Origin: Volutella citrinella
Taxonomy: Eukaryota > Ascomycota > Sordariomycetes > Hypocreales > Nectriaceae
NCBI GenBank assembly: GCA_034401135.1
Contig: JAWZSP010000001.1
Location: forward strand, 6,200,001 to 6,264,000
Direction: 5' to 3'
Length of the DNA stretch: 64,000 nt
How positions within the stretch are numbered: the stretch's first letter is position 1; the number at the start of each line of letters is the position of its first letter. The position numbers were made by a program, and so were the translations under genes. Below the pieces are notes generated by a model, which saw nothing but the letters and a program-made list of their open reading frames with translations, made no database searches and was not told where the DNA came from. This document shows positions 25,401 through 31,400 of this stretch, piece by piece.

Positions 25401-28400
25401 GAACTGCACAGCAGACGCCGAGTGTCTTAGTAGCCAAGTCTGCAGACTGGGCAGCTGCATGCCTAAGACTGTCAAAAGTTGCAAATCAGATGGTCAGTGT
25501 GCGTCTGGCCAGGAATGTGCGGGAGGCATATGTGTGCCTGAGATGTATCCCCCCTGCAAGGAGAACGGTGACTGCGGCACGGGCAAGAACTGTACGGGTG
25601 GAAGATGCATGGCTGGATCTTTCACTTCGTGCACCTCGAGTCGTAACTGCGCCTCGGATCAGACGTGCGAGTCGGGCATCTGCCTGCCCTCGGCACTCTC
25701 AAACTGCACCAACGAGGTTCAGTGCAACGCCAACCAGGTGTGCCGTCTCGGTCGCTGCCTCCCCAAGGACCTCCAGAAGTGTGGTCCAGGTGGCACCCCC
25801 TGCACCAAAAGCGAAGTCTGCCGAGGTGGAATATGTTTGCCTCCTCCGTTTGGGGTTTGCAAGCTCAACAGCGACTGCCTGAGCGGCGACAACTGCATTG
25901 GGGGCTGCTGCCTGCCCAGCTCTGTCGCCGACTGCAAAGCCAACTCCAACTGCACGGCTACCCAGAAATGCGCCAACGGTGCTTGTGTCCCGCGAGTGCT
26001 GTCCAACTGCACCGCCGATACGGATTGCGATGCGACAGACATATGCCGGCTCGGCGTCTGCATGCCTGGAAATCTCAAGGCCTGTACATCTTCGCCCCAG
26101 TGCTTAAGCAACCAGACGTGTACGGGAGGATTCTGTCTCCCAACCGCGTTCCCTAAATGCAACAGCACCGCCACTGGAAGCGTCTCGGCATGCAAGGCAG
26201 GAGAGGCCTGCCTGGCGGGAACATGCCTCCCAGCTGGTCTCAAGGCTTGCGACGCAAAGTCAGCTTGCCCTACAGGACAGATGTGTACCAATAGCGTCTG
26301 TTTGCCGCAAGTCATGACGACTTGCACCGACGAGGCGACCTGTCCAGAAAACCACATGTGCCGCCTGGGTGTCTGCATTCCACGAGCCACTGGCGTCTGT
26401 GCCAACGATAACCAATGTAGCCAGGGGAACACTTGTACCGCCGGTCTCTGTCTACCGACTGTATACCCGGCTTGCAAGTCCAGCAGCGAATGCTCGTCCA
26501 ACCACACATGTATTGGCGGCACTTGTTTGCCTGGATCCCTAACCAAGTGCACAACCGACTCGCAATGCGGCGACAGCCAGGCATGTATGGGCGGCATCTG
26601 CCTCCCCCATCTTCTTCCGCGATGTACCAATGACACCGCCTGCGGCCTTACTGAGCTTTGCCGTCTTGGCGTCTGCGTGCCACGCGATATCAAGACCTGC
26701 TCAGCCTCCTCCGGTGGCACAGGTGGAGGTGCCTCTCCTTCGGGCAGCGCATCGTCTCCGGGCAGTACATCAGCTGCTGGTGGAGGCGGCAAATCATCAT
26801 CTTCTGGAAACGACTCCGGATCTGTCGGATGCTCAGGTAACCAGACATGCGTGGGCGGCATCTGTCTCGAGTCTCTTCTGCCCACCTGCAAAACAAATTC
26901 GACGTGCAAGACGGGTGAGTCCTGCACCTCCGGCGTCTGCCTCCCAAGTGTTCTCCCCACCTGCAAAACGAGCGCCAACTGCACTGGTCGGACCAACTGC
27001 ACGGGTGGCATCTGCGTCCCTTCGGTGTTACCCACATGTAAGACAGACGGCGAATGCAAGGACTCATCGCTGGTCTGTCGACTTGGAGTCTGCATGCCGG
27101 GCATCATCAATACTTGCAAGACGACGACCGAGTGCCGCGGCAATCAGACATGCGAGACAGGCATCTGCATCCCGACTTCGGTCCTCTGCTCGACAGACTC
27201 GCAATGCGGGTCGGGCAAGGTCTGCCGAAACGGCCTTTGCTCGGCGTCGACATTCGCCAGCTGCACCACTGACACGGACTGCAATGCGGCCAAGGCGTCC
27301 ACGGGCAAGGACCAGACTTGTACCGCTGGACATTGTATCCCGACGACGCTGCAGAAGTGCACCAACACCACGCAGTGTGCCACCAAGCAAATCTGCTCCG
27401 GAGGGGTGTGCCTCGACTCGGGTCTTGCCAAGTGCAGTACGAATGTGGACTGTAGCGCAAGCGAAACCTGCCGCTCAGGGCAGTGCATCCCCAAGGCCAT
27501 CCTCACTTGCACGACTGACTCCAACTGCAAGTCAGCCAACAGCGAGACGTGCGTGGGTGGGCTGTGCGTGTCGTCGCTCACGGGATGCACCAAGGACAGC
27601 AACTGTACCTCCAAGGAGACCTGCAACCAAGGCTTCTGCCGGCCCAAGGTGACACCAGGGTGTACCACCGACAGCAACTGCACGTCGAGCCAGTTCTGTT
27701 CCTCGGGATCGTGTGTGTCCCGAACGGCCAACTGCACGACCAATGCCAACTGCGGCAGCAACCAGCAGTGCATCTCGGGCAGCTGTTCGCCCAACATTGG
27801 CAACACGACGTGCTCGACGGCGGCCGACTGCGCCAGCAGCAACGTGGGACTCTGCGGGATGGGACTTTGCGTGTGCAAGGCCGGCAAGTGCGCTCTCGAC
27901 TCGAGCATCCAGTCTTGCACTCAGGATTCGCAGTGCACCAAGTCCAACCACACATGCCAGAGCGGTGCCTGTGCCCCTACGCTTGCCTGCACTTCAGTCG
28001 CCGACTGCCGCGCTAGTTTGCCGCTGTGTTCGCTCCCCGGCGCCTGTTCATGCACCAAGGGACAGTGCAACCTTGGCGCTTCTTCAGTGCCGACGTGCAC
28101 GTCCGACACGGGATGTGCGGCCAACGAGACTTGCCAGGCTGGCAGCTGCGTGGCGGTCAACCGTGGCTGCAACGCGGATAATGACTGCTCTGGCCAGCTC
28201 CTGACGGGCGGCGTACGGTGCATGTTTGGCCTCTGCAAATGTATCGCGGCCGGCACCTCTACGAGCGGCGGAACGGGAGGTGGATCCGCAACGGCGAGCG
28301 CAGCCGGCGCATCGGCCTCGGGCGCCGTGGGCTCTTCCAAAACGGGCAAGTCGTGCGTCTACCAAGGACCGGCGGCCTGCTCGACGAGCGCGCAATGTGC

Positions 28401-31400
28401 CAGTGGACAGACTTGCACGGCCGGACGCTGCGCTTCGTCGACACCACAGTGCACCTCGGATACCAACTGCACGACGGGACGCATCTGTCTCAGCGGCACC
28501 TGCGTGACGGGATGTAATGTGAACCGCGACTGCGCTACGGGCAGCGTGTGCCAGCTTGGAACTTGCATCCCTGCGTGCTCCGATGCCAAGCCGTGTCCCT
28601 CGGGCAAGGTCTGCCAGAAGGGCATGTGCTACGACAAGACGCTGATCAAGTGCTCGACGGATGCCCAGTGCCCGACGGGCGAGGTGTGCCAGCTGGGCTC
28701 ATGCCTCCCAACGCTGCTGCACCTATGCGTGAGCAACGAGCAGTGCATCAAGGGCCAGATCTGCGAGTCCGGCACTTGCGTCGACTGCGACGCCGACTCC
28801 GACTGCCCCTCGTACCAGAAGTGCACCAACGGCGCCTGCACCAACGCCACGACCATCTCGTGCACGCAGTCCAACGCCAACACGGCGTGCGGCGGCGGTG
28901 GCCTGGTGTGTAGCAACAACGTCTGCCGACCGTGTACGTCTCGGTCGCAGTGCCTGACGGGCCAGGTGTGCAACAACGGCACCTGTGGCGAGTGCAAGTC
29001 CAACTCGCAGTGCTCGGGCGGCAACAACGGAACGGCTGTGTGCAACAAGGGAAAATGCGGTGGATGCACAGCCAACTCTCAGTGTGAGAATGGCCTCATC
29101 TGCAAGAGCGGCGTCTGCACGCCTTGCAAGGCCGACAAGGACTGTGACGCGACGGACGTGTGCTCGGCTGGCATCTGTGTCCCTGGCTGCACCTCCAACG
29201 ACGAGTGCGACGAGGGCGAATCCTGCCAGGCCGGACAATGCGGACCCTGTACATCAAACAGCCAGTGCGGTGATGGACAAGCGTGTCTCAAGGGCAAATG
29301 CGGGCCTTGTACTCAGGACGGCAACTGCTCTCCGGGCGAGATATGCGACACTGGAACGTGCCAGCCCGGGTGCAACGACAACGGCGACTGTGACGACGGT
29401 CTCATCTGCAAGGCTGGACGCTGCAAGGCTTGTACACTCAGCAGCCAGTGCGGCGGCACCCAGGTGTGCCTGTCAGGCGGCAAATGCGGCGCCTGCCCTG
29501 ACGATAGCTGGTGCAAGACGACGGAAGTGTGCCAGGAGGGCGTGTGTCTGCCGGCATGTACGTCCAACGGCCAGTGCAGCAATGGACAGGCGTGTCTCAA
29601 GGGACGATGCGGTAAATGCACCACCAACACGCAGTGCACATCGGGACAGGTGTGCCGCAGTGAGGGCTCCTGTGGCTCCTGTACGCAGGACTCTCAGTGC
29701 ACCAGCCAGTCGGGCCAGATCTGCTCGAGCGGGCAATGCGTGTCTGGCTGCTCATCCAGCACGCAGTGTCCCAGCAGCAAGCCCGTGTGCACATCAGGAC
29801 GGTGCGGTGCCTGTACGCAGAACACGGAGTGCAAGACGGGTCAGGTATGCAACAACGGAGCCTGCGGATCGTGCACCGACTCGACGCAGTGCAGCGCGGG
29901 CAACGTGTGTGAGGCGGGCATCTGCCACGCCCGGTGCAACGGACCCAGTTCGTGCAGCGGCGGCAAGGTCTGTGGCAGCGACGGCGTCTGCAAGACATGC
30001 ACCGAGACGTCTCAGTGCTCGCTGGGCCAGGCGTGCGTCAATGGCGTGTGCGGTGTGTGCACATCCAGTTCGCAGTGCCCCAAGAACCAGATCTGCGACG
30101 GTGGCATCTGCCAGACTGGTTGTGTCAGTAACGAGCAGTGCGCCGGGTCTCTGGTGTGTAAGACGGGCCTGTGTACGCAGTGCACGACGACGACGGACTG
30201 CAACGACGGACAAGTCTGCCGCACCGACGGCACCTGTGGCAACTGCACGACGGACGCCCAGTGCGGCACAGGCAAGTATTGTGGCACCACATCCGGTTCG
30301 TGCCGTGTCAAGTGTGCCAGCAACCCCCAGTGCGGCGGCGGCCAGGTCTGCAATACAGTTACAGGCCGGTGTGCAGCTTGCAATACGACGTCGCAGTGTT
30401 CGGGCGGCCTGGCTTGTATAGCATCGACGGGCACGGCATCGACAGGATCGTCAACTGGTGGCACCATCAGCATCTGCAGCGCCTGCTCGTCTAACTCGCA
30501 CTGCAGCTCAGGATACTACTGCAACAACAGCACGGGTACCTGTGTCGTCAGCTGCACCTCCAACTCCAACTGCGCCTCGGGTCAGGTCTGTAAGAGTGGC
30601 CAGTGTACCAAATGCTCGGCCAACAAGGACTGTACGGGAGGCCAGGTCTGTCGTACAGATGGCACATGCGGCGCCTGTACACAAGACAGTCAATGCGGCA
30701 CAGGCGGCGATTGCAACAACGGCCAGTGTGCCTCGTCCTGCAGCATCTTCTCGATGGGCATCGTCACAGGCGAGAAGTGCGCCAATGGTCTGCTGTGTAC
30801 GGCCGGTATCTGTCTGGGCTGCAAGACCAACGCGGACTGCGATCAGTTCACGGGCTACTGCACCAGCAACGCCCTCAGCGACAAGAGTTCGCTGACCATT
30901 GGCGTGTGTGCCTATTGCACCCTCGACAGCCAGTGTAGCACGGGCGAGAAGTGCCGCAAGGGCAACTGCAACCCTACATGCACCACCAACGGCCAATGCG
31001 GCGGCGGCCAGGTCTGCAATTCCGGTGTCTGTGAGGGCTGTAGCAGCAACACGCAGTGCAGTGCCGGGCAGTTCTGTCGACCCGACGGCACCTGCGGTTC
31101 CTGCACATCGGATACGCAGTGTCCCACGGGACAGGTGTGTCAGGCCGGAGTCTGCAACAGCAAGTGTACGTCCAATGCCAACTGCGGCGGCAGCCAGGTC
31201 TGCAGCAGCGGCAAGTGTATGCCGTGTACATCGAGCACCCAGTGCAACGCCGGACAGACGTGTATCAACGGCGGCTGCAACCAGTGCTCGACGGACTCTC
31301 AATGCTCGACGGGCCAGGTCTGCAACGGCGGCAACTGCGTCACGGGCTGCACCAACACGGCCGACTGCTGCAACGGGCTCGTCTGCGCGTCGGGTCGTTG

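Noticed and set aside
25719..27143. 474-codon minus-strand frame opposite the giant gene
   Set aside because: The reverse complement of tandem TGC codons gives GCA and few stops; long antisense frames occur all along the repeat and are an effect of codon bias.
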